A DNA stretch of 64,000 nt from Marinobacter sp. C7 (GCF_022343555.1 NZ_JAKQZH010000001.1:1718108-1782107); one strand, 5' to 3'; shown: positions 27,609 to 36,838, numbered from the stretch's first letter. The notes: generated by a model not told the origin, from the sequence alone. Numbers and translations are program-made.

Positions 27609-29060
27609 TCAGCCCCGCCAGAAAGCGGGTGAGAGCACAATCACCACGCTCAGGATCTCAAGTCGCCCCATCAGCATCCCAACCGAAAGAACCCACTTGG
27701 CAGCATCCGGGAGAGGGCCGAAATTGCCGGCCGGACCGATAATCTCCCCCAGCCCCGGTCCCACATTGGTCAGGGAAGTGAGTGCCCCGGACAAAGCAGT
27801 AATGAAATCGAGTTGCAGGGCGGCCAGGGCGACCGTGATCAGCAGCAGACAAAGCAGGAATATAAAGGTATAGGCGATCATTGAAGAGATGATTTCGTCG
27901 CTGACAGAACGCCCGTTATAGTTTCGGGTCAGCACCGCCCGCGGATGCAGAAGCCTCATCAACTGCTCCCTGAGGATTATCAGGGATAACTGAAACCGGA
28001 AAATCTTCATACCCCCTGCCGTTGATCCTGAACACCCGCCGACGAACATCAGGAAGAAGAACAGGACAAATGCCAGCGGACCCCAGGCACTGTAATCCTC
28101 GGAGGCATAGCCGGTGGTCGTAACCACGGAAGTGACGTTGAACAGCGTCGAGGCGTAGTTGTGCAGCGGATCAAAGGGCACCGGTGATACCCACCAGCGG
28201 TAGAGCGTAAGCAGTGCCGGAACAATCAGCAGAATGGCCAGGAACATTCGCACCTGCTGATCCCGAAACAGCACACCATGCTGGCCATGCATTTCACGTA
28301 CAAACAGGAAGAAAGGCAAGCTTCCGATAATCATGAACAGCGTTGCCTCCATAAGAATCAGATCGTTGAACTTGCCCATGGAAAGATCGGAGGTGGAAAA
28401 ACCACCCGTCGCGATACTGGTGAGACCGTGGTTGAATGCATCAAACAGGCTCATGCCGGATAACCAGTAGGTGAGGACCGCGATCACCGAAAACGCCACG
28501 TAGACAAACAAAAGCCCACGACTGAGGGTCTTCATTCGTGGCAGTGCCTTGTCCGTCCATTCGGAGGATTCGGTGGCAAACAAACGCATGCCCCCCACCC
28601 GGAGGAACGGGAGCACGGCAACGAACATGCCGATGATCCCGATACCTCCAATCCACTGCAGTATCGAGCGCCAGAGCAACAGGTCCGGGTCCATGTCGTC
28701 CAGTCCGCTCAGGACAGTTGCGCCCGTGGTGGTTATCCCCGACGTGCCCTCGAAAAAGGCATCAGCGGCGGACAAGTGCAGATCACTCAGGTAGAAGGGC
28801 AGGGATGACAGCAGGGCGATGATGAACCAGCTGGATACGGTGAGCACGAACATGAATCGCGGCTTGAGGTCCCGCGGCTGGTTATAGGTGGTGACGATAC
28901 CCAGTATGCCGAGAACGCAGACAATGGCAGCCGATTCCGCAAACGCCATGGCATTCGGCGCTTCGGACCCGGCAAGAAAAATCACCGGTAACGTCATGAA
29001 TATGCTGAGAAGCACAAACATAACGCTGACAATAAAGATGACAGGGTTTAGATTTCTCAA
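27609..29060 (-). CDS. trkH: TrkH-family potassium uptake channel subunit
   Basis: A 483-residue polytopic membrane protein of the TrkH/KtrB superfamily, which conducts K+ (or Na+) with a cytosolic TrkA partner. The filter-type P-loops are visible, for example GTSGITTTGATVLSGLDD, STAGGMKIFRFQLSL and SLTNVGPGLGEIIGPAGNF. Length matches E. coli TrkH. It is convergent with the second phosphorylase (4-nt gap). TrkA is not in the window. Confidence 0.93.
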   Translation of the reverse strand: MRNLNPVIFIVSVMFVLLSIFMTLPVIFLAGSEAPNAMAFAESAAIVCVLGILGIVTTYNQPRDLKPRFMFVLTVSSWFIIALLSSLPFYLSDLHLSAADAFFEGTSGITTTGATVLSGLDDMDPDLLLWRSILQWIGGIGIIGMFVAVLPFLRVGGMRLFATESSEWTDKALPRMKTLSRGLLFVYVAFSVIAVLTYWLSGMSLFDAFNHGLTSIATGGFSTSDLSMGKFNDLILMEATLFMIIGSLPFFLFVREMHGQHGVLFRDQQVRMFLAILLIVPALLTLYRWWVSPVPFDPLHNYASTLFNVTSVVTTTGYASEDYSAWGPLAFVLFFFLMFVGGCSGSTAGGMKIFRFQLSLIILREQLMRLLHPRAVLTRNYNGRSVSDEIISSMIAYTFIFLLCLLLITVALAALQLDFITALSGALTSLTNVGPGLGEIIGPAGNFGPLPDAAKWVLSVGMLMGRLEILSVVIVLSPAFWRG

Positions 29061-29272
29061 ATGGATGCTCTAGCCAGCTGAACCGGGAGACCGCGCCAGA
29101 ATACCTGCCGCCCCCGCCTTCCGCAAGGCAATCAGGGCCTTGGCAAGGCATGAAGCACGAATTAAATCGTCGTAAATAACGGGTAAATTCGGATCTTTAC
29201 TATGGCAAACATCGTGGGGTTGGTGCATTTTCATAGTTGAACACCGAAAGGAACGGTTAAGGAGAACAAACC

Positions 29273-29812
29273 ATGACACGTACAAAATCTCTCGCGCTGG
29301 CGCTGGCAACCCTTTCAGGAGGCATTGTGGCCAGCGGAGCGGCGCAAGCTCAGGACATGTACAAATCCGGTGTTGGCGGGCTTTATGCCGGCCTGAATTA
29401 CACGTTTATGGACGCCGAGCTCGGCCCCTTTGACGCCGATACAGGCACTCTTTCGGGAAAGGTCGGGGTGATGGCAACTCCATTTCTCGGGATTGAGGCC
29501 CGCGCGGGCTTTGGCGTCGATGATGACACCATCAACGGAGTGGATGTGTCCGTGGATAATTTCTACGGGGGCTACGCCACCTTCAATCTGGCCAATGAGT
29601 CCCCCATAACTCCGTATGCGGTATTGGGCTTTACCCGGATTGAACTCGAAGCGGGTTCCGCCGAAGACGATGACTCCGACGTTTCCTACGGTATTGGTGC
29701 CAACATGGAGTTCGCACCGAACCTGTCTGGTAACCTCGAGTACATGCGTTATTACGACGACGACAACGTTGAGATCGACGGCCTTGGTGTCGGTATCCAG
29801 GTCAATTTCTGA
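29273..29812 (+). CDS. Outer-membrane beta-barrel protein
   Basis: A 179-residue OmpA/OmpX-like porin-family barrel. It has a signal peptide cleaved after SGAAQA, then alternating amphipathic strands (GGLYAGLNYTFMDAEL, ASFG-type turns) and ends in a strand with terminal Phe (GVGIQVNF), the outer-membrane sorting signal. Acidic loops rich in Asp/Glu (EAGSAEDDDSDV) suggest a halotolerant or marine host. It is preceded by AAGGAGAA. Function beyond an outer-membrane barrel is unknown. Confidence 0.82.
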   Translation: MTRTKSLALALATLSGGIVASGAAQAQDMYKSGVGGLYAGLNYTFMDAELGPFDADTGTLSGKVGVMATPFLGIEARAGFGVDDDTINGVDVSVDNFYGGYATFNLANESPITPYAVLGFTRIELEAGSAEDDDSDVSYGIGANMEFAPNLSGNLEYMRYYDDDNVEIDGLGVGIQVNF

Positions 29813-29846
29813 TCGTCCCCGTTGAGTTAACCCAAGAGGAGTCGTT

Positions 29847-30419
29847 TTGAACCATCTCGCCCACGTGTTCCTCGCACCGGATTCCGCTGAGGCCCGCGTG
29901 GGCAGCATTCTTGGGGACTTCACCCGGGGCGTTGAGCTTTCGGCGCTGCCGGGGGAAGTCCACCGGGGCGTCCGTCACCATTTCGCTGTCGATACGTTTA
30001 CTGACCGCCACCCCGAAGTCCTTGAATCCAAGCGGTTATTTTCAGAACGCCGCCGCCGTTTTGCCGGTGTGGCCCTGGATATTCTGTACGACCATTTCCT
30101 GCTCAAGAACTGGCACACATTCAGTGATCGGGATTGTGACTGGTTCATCCGTCGCACCTATCGGGAACTGCGCGAGAACCGACACCTGATGCCACCGCAG
30201 ATGGCCCGGGTTACGGACCGGATGATCGATCACGACTGGTTCGGCGCGTACCAGGATCTGGATAACATCGGGCAGGCCCTGGACCGTGTGGCAGCCCGCG
30301 TCCGGTTTCCGAACCGGTTTGACGGGATCATCGATGAGATCCAGGCTCACGGCCCGGAGCTGGAGCAACGTTTTCTAAGGTTTTTCTCCGATCTTCAATC
30401 AATTGCGAAGGAGTTTTAA
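29847..30419 (+). CDS. acpH: Acyl-carrier-protein phosphodiesterase AcpH-like
   Basis: A 190-residue AcpH (DUF479) protein that removes 4'-phosphopantetheine from acyl carrier protein. Conserved metal-ligand-type motifs include MNHLAHVFLA, ILGDF, the histidines in GVRHHFAVDTFTDRHP, and ILYDHFLLKNW. The start is a TTG at 29847 with AGAGGAG about 6 nt upstream; no better ATG exists nearby. Length is close to the E. coli enzyme (193). Its stop overlaps the next ATG by one base. Confidence 0.9.
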   Translation: MNHLAHVFLAPDSAEARVGSILGDFTRGVELSALPGEVHRGVRHHFAVDTFTDRHPEVLESKRLFSERRRRFAGVALDILYDHFLLKNWHTFSDRDCDWFIRRTYRELRENRHLMPPQMARVTDRMIDHDWFGAYQDLDNIGQALDRVAARVRFPNRFDGIIDEIQAHGPELEQRFLRFFSDLQSIAKEF

Positions 30420-31009
30420 TGCGAATTCTCGCTATTTTTCTGATGATTCTCTCGCTGACAGCCACCTCGGCAATGGCTGAAGAAAAGGAAGACAGGGTTC
30501 CCGAAACGCTCGGTTTCGTGGAGTGGGTGGTCATGAAAGATACCCGGCTGCGATTGAAGGCGCGGCTCGATACCGGTGCCAAGACTTCATCCCTGCACGC
30601 GGTCAATGTTGAAGAATTCAACCGTAACGACGAACGCTGGGTAAGCTTCGAGATCCCTCTCGGAGATCACGAGGATCAGCCGGTAGAGGGCGAATTCAAA
30701 CATGACGACGTGGTGATCGTCCTGGAGCGGCCGGTGCGCAGGACCGTTCTCATCAAGCGCAAGGGGGCTCCTTCACAACGCCGTTATGTGGTGGACCTCG
30801 AGTTCTGTATCGCAGGCACAATCCACACCACCCAGTTCTCGCTGACTGACCGAGGCAAGTTTTCCTACCCGGTGCTTCTGGGCCGGCGTTTCATGCGAGA
30901 CGATAACATCCTGGTCGACTCCTCCGACAGCTTCCTTGCCAGCAAGGACTGCGAATACAGCAGCCTTGAGGAGCTCGTAGAGAATCAGCAAGCCAAAGTG
31001 GTTCGCTGA
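30419..31009 (+). CDS. Retropepsin-like 'ATP-dependent zinc protease' family protein
   Basis: A 196-residue exported protein. It has a signal peptide (MRILAIFLMILSLTATSAMA), then the family core with LDTGAKTSSLHA, an aspartic-protease-like Asp-Thr-Gly motif, and YPVLLGRRFM near the end. The family (PF05618) is annotated as ATP-dependent zinc protease from old work and often sits next to RimK-type ligases; here it is coupled to acpH (TAATG). The DTG motif argues for a retropepsin fold, so the zinc/ATP name is doubtful. Substrate unknown. Confidence 0.85.
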   Translation: MRILAIFLMILSLTATSAMAEEKEDRVPETLGFVEWVVMKDTRLRLKARLDTGAKTSSLHAVNVEEFNRNDERWVSFEIPLGDHEDQPVEGEFKHDDVVIVLERPVRRTVLIKRKGAPSQRRYVVDLEFCIAGTIHTTQFSLTDRGKFSYPVLLGRRFMRDDNILVDSSDSFLASKDCEYSSLEELVENQQAKVVR

Positions 31010-31017
31010 TACCATTC

Positions 31018-32022
31018 CTAGCCGCCACCCAGCGCGGCTTTCTCCATTTCAAGGTAAACCCGGTAGGCGTTGGCCTTGTTGGACGCCTCGAACGCAGGCA
31101 AGCCCTTATATCGGGACCAATCTGCCGCTTCGTAGGCGTCCTCGAATGGAATCCAGTTCTCGACGGCAGCTCCCATCTGTTCCCGGACATACCCGAGGTA
31201 GTCGTAGGTAAAATTCAACGCCTCCATGGCATTTTCGGAGGCACTGCCATGGCCGGGAATCAGGATCTTCGGCTTCATTTCCCGCACCTTGTCAATAGCT
31301 TGCATCCAGTTACCCGTATCCACTTCTGAGCTGGCAAGGTAGGGCACACGTCCATGCTGAATGATGTCTCCGGAGAACAGAACCCCCGCCGGCTGAACCA
31401 TCATCAGACTGTCATCCGGCGAATGTGCCGGCCCGGCATGCACGACCCTGAACCTGAATTGGCCAGATTCCAATGCTATCTCAGTCTTAAATGTCACATC
31501 CGGAGGGACCACCTTGGTACTTTCACCCACCCACGGTGAAAGCGCCTGCTTGCGCTGCTGCAGCCGCTTATCTGCATCCGGGCTATTGATATAGATACTG
31601 GATGCTTCCTGGGCAATCACCTGGGCGTCCGTCAGCTCCCTGAACGCCTCAAGGCCGTAAACATGATCTGCATGATAATGGGAGATAACGACGTGAGAGA
31701 TGGGTAGGGTGGTCATTTCGCGTATTTTGTCGATCATCGCCGCTCCCAGGCTTGGCGTCCCCAGGGCATCGAACACCACAACGCTCTCTTCTGTAATGAC
31801 AAACCCTGCGTTCGCTGTGAAGCCTTCGTTTTGCTGACTGGGCACACCGGACTGACCGGAAAAATAGTAAACGTTCTCAGCACTTACCGGTTCGGCCTCA
31901 AACGGAATCGAGAGCGGGGGATAGCCAGAAGACGATTCCGCCGCCTTTGCGCCAGAGCCGATAGCCATTACCACGAATATCCCGATAAGTCTGACGCTGA
32001 CACCAATTTTTTCTGCCCGCAT
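31018..32022 (-). CDS. Periplasmic MBL-fold metallohydrolase, intact metal site
   Basis: A 334-residue metallo-beta-lactamase-fold protein with an N-terminal signal or anchor (IGVSVRLIGIFVVMAIGSGAKA region). The canonical metal motif is intact: SHYHADH, then AGPAHSPDD, FSGD and IPGHGS. A GGGAGGGG ribosome site lies just upstream of the ATG at 32022, which fixes the start; the frame remains open to 32088. It is divergent from soxC and resembles MBL proteins linked to sox or quinoprotein clusters. It may process a sulfur or glutathione persulfide intermediate, which is inference. Confidence 0.85.
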   Translation of the reverse strand: MRAEKIGVSVRLIGIFVVMAIGSGAKAAESSSGYPPLSIPFEAEPVSAENVYYFSGQSGVPSQQNEGFTANAGFVITEESVVVFDALGTPSLGAAMIDKIREMTTLPISHVVISHYHADHVYGLEAFRELTDAQVIAQEASSIYINSPDADKRLQQRKQALSPWVGESTKVVPPDVTFKTEIALESGQFRFRVVHAGPAHSPDDSLMMVQPAGVLFSGDIIQHGRVPYLASSEVDTGNWMQAIDKVREMKPKILIPGHGSASENAMEALNFTYDYLGYVREQMGAAVENWIPFEDAYEAADWSRYKGLPAFEASNKANAYRVYLEMEKAALGGG

Positions 32023-32283
32023 TCCAGCCCCTCCCTTGATCTGATTCCTTGCCATGTAAGTGCCTGTATTGACATTGATTTCCATCAATTCCCAGGAAAT
32101 CGGGAAGCCCCTTTTGCGACAAACGTCCTATGAATCCCGATTCAAAAACCACTTGTAACCTGAAAACGAGAGGTTTATAAATAAATTATATCCTTATAAC
32201 AGAAACAACAAGACCGCCTTTCAGTGACCTGCTGATTGCCGGCCGACTGCCCTTAGAAGGCATCGAAGGAGGAGAAAAACTAT

Positions 32284-33615
32284 ATGCTCGGCAAACTCCG
32301 CCGACTCAACCGGGATGTGTCCAAAATAGCCCTGGAAGAGTCAGAACGCTTACCCTCAGAAGAACGCAGACGTTTTCTCAGAAGTGGCCTGTTCACCGCG
32401 GGTGGTGCCATGGTCGGAGGCGCCCTCGCGGGTGTCGCCCCCAAGGCTCTCGCAGCGACACAGTACCCACCCGAGATTCCGCCATGGACCCGATCCCTCG
32501 GCCCCGGCGTGGTGACTGACCCCTACGGCGTACCATCACCGTTCGAAAAAGATGTTATCCGCAGGAATGTCCCCTGGCTGACCGCTGACAAAGTTTCATC
32601 CATCAGCTTTACCCCTCTTCAGCATCTGAAAGGGATCATCACTCCAAACGGTCTTTTCTTCGAACGCCATCATGCCGGTCGACCGGAAGTTGACCCGCAA
32701 CAGCACCGCCTGATGATTCACGGTCTCGTGGAACGCCCGATCATCCTCTCGATGGAGGATCTCCAGCGGTTTCCCAGTGTTTCCCAGATCAACTTCATCG
32801 AGTGTCCCGCGAACGGTGGTATGGAATGGCGGGGGGCCCAGCTTAACTCTCTCCAGTTCCTGCACGGCATGGTGAGCTGCGCCGAATGGACTGGGGTTCG
32901 ACTCTCTACGCTGCTGCAGGAAGTCGGCATCAAACCCGAAGGTAAGTGGCTCCTGGCCGAGGGCGCTGATGGTGCAGCCATGACCCGCAGTATTCCCATG
33001 GAGAAGGCGCTGGACGACGTTATTGTCGCTTATGCCCAGAATGGTGAGGCGCTGCGCCGCGAGCAGGGCTATCCGGTCCGCCTCGTGGTCCCGGGATGGG
33101 AAGGCAACACCCATGTGAAGTGGCTGCGCCGGCTGGAAGTGGGGGACAAGCCCTGGATGCAGCGTGAGGAAACCTCGAAGTACACCGATCTGATGCCGGA
33201 CGGCACCGCCCACGGCTTCACCTGGGTCATGGAAGCCAAGTCCGTCATCACGTCGCCGTGTCCGGAAATGCCGCTGAAGAACAAAGGCATCTGTCAGATC
33301 GAAGGGCTTGCCTGGAGCGGCCGGGGCAAGGTCAAGGCAGTGGACGTTTCGGTCGACGGGGGCCAGAACTGGCAGCAGGCCCAGCTGAGAGAGCCGGTGA
33401 TGTCGAAGTCACTGACCCGCTTCTCCCTTGAGTGGAAATGGGACGGTAACCCTGCGCTTATCCAGTCCCGGGTAATTGATGAAACCGGGTACGTGCAACC
33501 GACGCTCGCGCAGCTCCGGGAAGCCCGAGGTACCAATTCCATCTATCACAAGAACGCGATCCAGACCTGGAAAGTCAACGGAGACGGGAGTGTGGTCAAT
33601 GTTCAGCTTTCATAA
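32284..33615 (+). CDS. soxC: Sulfane dehydrogenase molybdenum subunit SoxC
   Basis: A 443-residue molybdopterin protein of the sulfite-oxidase family. It has a Tat signal (RRRFLRSGLFTAGG), the Moco-ligand Cys in NFIECPANGG, and the dimerisation domain with VKAVDVSVDGGQNW. With SoxD it oxidises sulfane sulfur on SoxY in the periplasm, raising electron yield from thiosulfate. An AGGAGGAG site precedes the ATG. An AT-rich stretch at about 32160-32200 (TATAA/TTATA arms) is the likely promoter region. First gene of the sox operon; its 3' end overlaps soxD by 17 nt. Confidence 0.93.
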   Translation: MLGKLRRLNRDVSKIALEESERLPSEERRRFLRSGLFTAGGAMVGGALAGVAPKALAATQYPPEIPPWTRSLGPGVVTDPYGVPSPFEKDVIRRNVPWLTADKVSSISFTPLQHLKGIITPNGLFFERHHAGRPEVDPQQHRLMIHGLVERPIILSMEDLQRFPSVSQINFIECPANGGMEWRGAQLNSLQFLHGMVSCAEWTGVRLSTLLQEVGIKPEGKWLLAEGADGAAMTRSIPMEKALDDVIVAYAQNGEALRREQGYPVRLVVPGWEGNTHVKWLRRLEVGDKPWMQREETSKYTDLMPDGTAHGFTWVMEAKSVITSPCPEMPLKNKGICQIEGLAWSGRGKVKAVDVSVDGGQNWQQAQLREPVMSKSLTRFSLEWKWDGNPALIQSRVIDETGYVQPTLAQLREARGTNSIYHKNAIQTWKVNGDGSVVNVQLS

Positions 33616-34276
33616 ATCGTCACGCGTCTTTACCGGTGTCTGTTCTGGTTTCCTTCTTGCGTCCATGCCCATGCTTGGCGCTGCCGAGTCGGTGGGGCAC
33701 TACGGGTACGGTGAATCCCCGACCGAGGAACAGATCGCTGCCTGGGATATTGATGTCCGCCCGGACGGGACGGGGCTTCCGGAAGGCAGTGGTTCCGTGG
33801 ATGAAGGCATGCAGGTTTTTGAAACCTACTGTTCCTCCTGTCACGGCGCCTTCGGCGAGGGCATGGGACGCTACCCCAAACTTGCCGGTGGCGAGGGCAG
33901 CCTGACCGAAGACCGTCCTGAGAAGACCGTCGGTAGCTACTGGCCTTACGCCTCAACCCTCTGGGATTACATTCATAGGGCAATGCCGTTCTTCGCGCCC
34001 CAGTCGCTGACGGATGACCAGGTCTATGCCCTCACTGCTTATGTACTGAACCTGAATTACATCGTGGACGGTGACTTTGTCGCCAACAAGGAGACGCTTC
34101 CTGAGGTGGTGATGCCGAATCACGACGGTTTCACCTGGGAGGACCCGCGCCCTGTCGTTCAAAACGAACGCTGCATGGAAGACTGCAAGGAAGAGGTAAC
34201 CGTCTCTGACTCGGCAGCGGGGAAAAACCTGACACCAAGCACGACCGGCCCCCTCGACGAGGGGATTACAGAATAA
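33599..34276 (+). CDS. soxD: Cytochrome c subunit SoxD (short, monoheme)
   Basis: A 225-residue periplasmic c-type cytochrome. It has a signal peptide (GFLLASMPMLGAAES) and a single heme motif CSSCHG near residue 78, followed by a typical fold with a Met-rich AMPFFAPQSL region. The ATG at 33599 (GGGAG eight bases upstream) is preferred because it opens a clean signal peptide. Paracoccus-type SoxD is longer and has a second cytochrome domain; here only one heme site exists. It passes electrons from SoxC to downstream cytochromes. Confidence 0.88.
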   Translation: MFSFHKSSRVFTGVCSGFLLASMPMLGAAESVGHYGYGESPTEEQIAAWDIDVRPDGTGLPEGSGSVDEGMQVFETYCSSCHGAFGEGMGRYPKLAGGEGSLTEDRPEKTVGSYWPYASTLWDYIHRAMPFFAPQSLTDDQVYALTAYVLNLNYIVDGDFVANKETLPEVVMPNHDGFTWEDPRPVVQNERCMEDCKEEVTVSDSAAGKNLTPSTTGPLDEGITE

Positions 34277-34327
34277 GAAGGCTGAACCGGAGCAAAAGCT
34301 CCAATGAGTGCCGAGGAGGACTGCGTG

Positions 34328-34681
34328 ATGCGAAAAGGGTTAATTTCCGTGTGCTTGACCACACTCGCACTGAGTGCCACAGCACCGGTGTTCGCCGAAC
34401 CTACCCAGGCCGATATTGACCGGGGCAAGGAACTTGCTTTCAGCCGCAAGGACGGAAACTGCCTTGCCTGCCACAAGATGGATGACGGCAAGCTGACCGG
34501 AAACATCGGTCCGGAACTTGTGGATATGAAAACCCGCTATCCCGACCGCGAAATTCTGTTCAAACGCATCTGGGACGAGACCCAGTTCAATCCGATGACG
34601 GTGATGCCGCCATTCGGAAGACACATGATCCTGAGCGAAGAAGAAATCAACCGGGTCATTGATTACCTGTACACGCTGTAA
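34328..34681 (+). CDS. soxX: Cytochrome c SoxX
   Basis: A 117-residue monoheme cytochrome with a signal peptide (ALSATAPVFAEP) and heme site CLACHK. The sixth-ligand region is FNPMTVMPPFG. SoxX pairs with SoxA to attach thiosulfate to the SoxY cysteine. The ATG at 34328 follows GAGGAGGA by seven bases, which sets the start; an upstream in-frame ATG at 34304 contains that site inside it. Confidence 0.92.
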   Translation: MRKGLISVCLTTLALSATAPVFAEPTQADIDRGKELAFSRKDGNCLACHKMDDGKLTGNIGPELVDMKTRYPDREILFKRIWDETQFNPMTVMPPFGRHMILSEEEINRVIDYLYTL

Positions 34682-34699
34682 ATGCGAGGAGGAGTTACC

Positions 34700-35188
34700 G
34701 TGATTGATCAACGGCGAAGAGGCTTTTTGAAGGGGGTGCTGGGTGCAGGTGTTGCCACCTTTGCACTGGGTTCCGGCATCGTGCCGCTGCGCGTCGAAGC
34801 CGCCACGGCTCCGGATGCGTCCGATTGGCCGGAGAAGGCATTCGGTACCCCGGGTGTGGACGAGACCATTGCAGAACTCTATGGCATGGAAGCGACTGAA
34901 TCCGACCAGATCACCATGGATCTGCCTACGATTGCGCAAAATGGTGCGGTCGTACCCGTCACTGTTGAAACCGCGCTTCCGAACGTAACCGGCATCGCGC
35001 TTCTGGTGGCCAAGAACCCGAATGCCCTGGCGGCCTATTTTGATATTCCCGAAGGCACGATGCCCTTCGTATCGAATCGCCTGAAGATGGCGGAGACGAC
35101 CGATGTGGTGGCAGTCGTGATTTCTGACGGCAAAGCCTACAAGGCAACCCAGAACGTGAAAGTGACCGTTGGCGGCTGTGGCGGCTAA
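34700..35188 (+). CDS. soxY: Sulfur carrier SoxY
   Basis: A 162-residue carrier with a Tat signal (RRRGFLKGVLGAG) and the swinging-arm C-terminus VTVGGCGG, whose Cys holds the sulfur chain. The GTG at 34700 is the likely start because GAGGAGG is placed 7-13 bases before it; the ATG at 34682 would put that site inside the gene. It forms a heterodimer with SoxZ in the periplasm. Confidence 0.93.
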   Translation: MIDQRRRGFLKGVLGAGVATFALGSGIVPLRVEAATAPDASDWPEKAFGTPGVDETIAELYGMEATESDQITMDLPTIAQNGAVVPVTVETALPNVTGIALLVAKNPNALAAYFDIPEGTMPFVSNRLKMAETTDVVAVVISDGKAYKATQNVKVTVGGCGG

Positions 35189-35213
35189 CAGTTAAACGGA
35201 CAGGAGAACAACA

Positions 35214-35525
35214 ATGGCGTCCAGTATCAGAGTACGTGCAGTAGAGAATAACGGTGTGACATCACTGAAAGCCCTGGTTCGACATCCGATGGATTCAGGG
35301 TTTGTAAAGGATTCGGCAGGTAATGTTATTCCGGCCCACTTCATAAAAGTCCTGACCATTTCCCATAACGGCAAGAACGTGTTCGTTGCCAACTGGGGTC
35401 CGGCTGTATCCAAGGATCCATTTCTTGAGTGTCGGTTCAAGGGAGCCAAAAAGGGTGACGAACTCACCATCAGCTGGATCGATAACGAGGGCGAAAGCGA
35501 TTCAACCACTGCAACGATCGCCTGA
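35214..35525 (+). CDS. soxZ: Sulfur-carrier scaffold SoxZ
   Basis: A 103-residue SoxZ, immunoglobulin-like, without its own signal peptide. It is exported as a complex with Tat-bearing SoxY. Family blocks include LKALVRHPMDSGF, IPAHFIKVLTI and DELTISWIDNEGES. Ribosome site AGGAGAA. It is 25 nt after soxY. Confidence 0.95.
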   Translation: MASSIRVRAVENNGVTSLKALVRHPMDSGFVKDSAGNVIPAHFIKVLTISHNGKNVFVANWGPAVSKDPFLECRFKGAKKGDELTISWIDNEGESDSTTATIA

Positions 35526-35576
35526 AGATTGTCGGCGGACAGGCTCACCCTGAACCGCCGCAAAGGAGGATTGGAC

Positions 35577-36416
35577 ATGCTTAAAGCGAAAGTCATTCTG
35601 GTCGCGCTCGGAGCGGCGCTTGCGATGCCACAGGCATTGGCGGGAGCTACACCGGAAGAGGACCGGAAAGAAACGGTTGAATACTTCAAGCAGATGTTCC
35701 CCGATGTACCGCTCGAGGAGTTCGTGAACGGCCAGTACGCACTGAACGAAGATCGTCGCAAGCAGTGGGAATCAATGCAGGATTTTCCACCCTACGAGTT
35801 TGCGGTGGCCGAGGGCAAGGAGATGTTCGAAACGCCGTTTGCCAATGGCAAGACCTACGCCAGCTGCTTCGAGAATGGTGGAATCGGTATTCGACAGAAC
35901 TATCCGTACTTCGATACAGAAAAGAAGGAAGTGATCACGCTTGAGCTCGCCATAAACCGTTGCCGTGAGGCCAATGGTGAGGAGCCTCTGAGATGGAAGA
36001 AAGGGGCCATTGCGTCAATTTCTGCTTACATGGCATCCACCTCCGAGGGCAAGCCCATCAATATCGAGGTGCCTGACGATCCCGATGCTCTGGCGGCCTA
36101 CCAGGATGGAAAGGAGTTCTATTACAGCCGGCGGGGCCAACTGAATTTTTCCTGTGCCAGCTGTCATGTCCAGAACCCCGGCAAATGGATCCGGGCAGAC
36201 TTTCTGTCGCCCGCGCTTGGGCAACCTTCGAACTTCCCGGTACACCGTTCGAAGTGGGGTGAACTGGGCACATTGCATCGCCGTTTTGCCGGCTGCAATA
36301 ACAATGTCCGTGCGGAACCGCTGCCGGCCCAGAGTGAGGAATATCGTAACCTCGAGTATTTCCTGACATACATGAGCAACGGTCTGCCGGTTGTTGGCCC
36401 GGCTACCCGGCCATAA
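35577..36416 (+). CDS. soxA: Cytochrome c SoxA (monoheme type)
   Basis: A 279-residue SoxA with a signal peptide (AALAMPQALAGA). One intact heme site, SCASCHVQNPGKW, lies in the second half. The place where diheme SoxA has its first heme keeps only a single Cys (SCFENGG), so this is the monoheme form. The catalytic cysteine, which carries a persulfide in known enzymes, is in RRFAGCNNNVRAEP. An AAAGGAGG site before the ATG at 35577 fixes the start. Works with SoxX. Confidence 0.92.
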   Translation: MLKAKVILVALGAALAMPQALAGATPEEDRKETVEYFKQMFPDVPLEEFVNGQYALNEDRRKQWESMQDFPPYEFAVAEGKEMFETPFANGKTYASCFENGGIGIRQNYPYFDTEKKEVITLELAINRCREANGEEPLRWKKGAIASISAYMASTSEGKPINIEVPDDPDALAAYQDGKEFYYSRRGQLNFSCASCHVQNPGKWIRADFLSPALGQPSNFPVHRSKWGELGTLHRRFAGCNNNVRAEPLPAQSEEYRNLEYFLTYMSNGLPVVGPATRP

Positions 36417-36439
36417 CGAAACAGAAAGGGAGAAACACA

Positions 36440-36745
36440 ATGAACAAGCCTTTACTGACCATCGGTATTTCGCTTGCCCTGTCTGTTCCGCTGGCTGCCC
36501 AGGCAGGGGCCAAAGAAGACTTCAATGAAGTCTATGCAAAGGCTCAGAGCACCCATCAGGATGCCGGGAACTTCCAATGGACCACGACGACCGACAGGAT
36601 GAAAGCGGCAAAAACATCCGCTGAAAGCGGCGACTATGACAAAGCCGCCTCGATGGCCCGGCAGGCTCTCAAGTTAGCCCAGGAGTCGGTCGCGCAACGA
36701 AAACAGCAGCAAGAGGCATGGCGGAACGCCGCCATTGGTAACTGA
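36440..36745 (+). CDS. soxK: SoxXA-binding protein (SAXB/SoxK-like)
   Basis: A 101-residue periplasmic helical protein with a signal peptide (LSVPLAAQAGAKED) and a body dominated by Ala/Lys/Gln (AASMARQALKLAQESVAQRKQQQ). Size, location between soxA and soxB, and sequence pattern match the SoxXA-binding proteins known to stimulate or tether SoxXA in some sulfur oxidisers. No heme or cysteine. The SoxK name is by context and pattern. Confidence 0.78.
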   Translation: MNKPLLTIGISLALSVPLAAQAGAKEDFNEVYAKAQSTHQDAGNFQWTTTTDRMKAAKTSAESGDYDKAASMARQALKLAQESVAQRKQQQEAWRNAAIGN

Positions 36746-36766
36746 ACCCGTTTGCCGAACGGAAAT

Positions 36767-36802
36767 GGCTTTCCCGAGAGCATTACGGGCTCCGGGGAAG
36801 CC
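36767..36802 (+). other. Stable hairpin in the soxK-soxB gap
   Basis: GGCTTTCCCG at 36767 pairs with CGGGGAAGCC ending at 36802 (10 bp with one G-U), and an inner GAGC/GCTC stem extends it. It is not followed by a T-run, so it is more likely an mRNA processing or partial-termination element inside the operon than a terminator. It lies 37 nt upstream of the soxB start. Confidence 0.5.
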
Positions 36803-36838
36803 GGTTAACTCCAATAACGACAAAGAAAGGAGAGTGCA

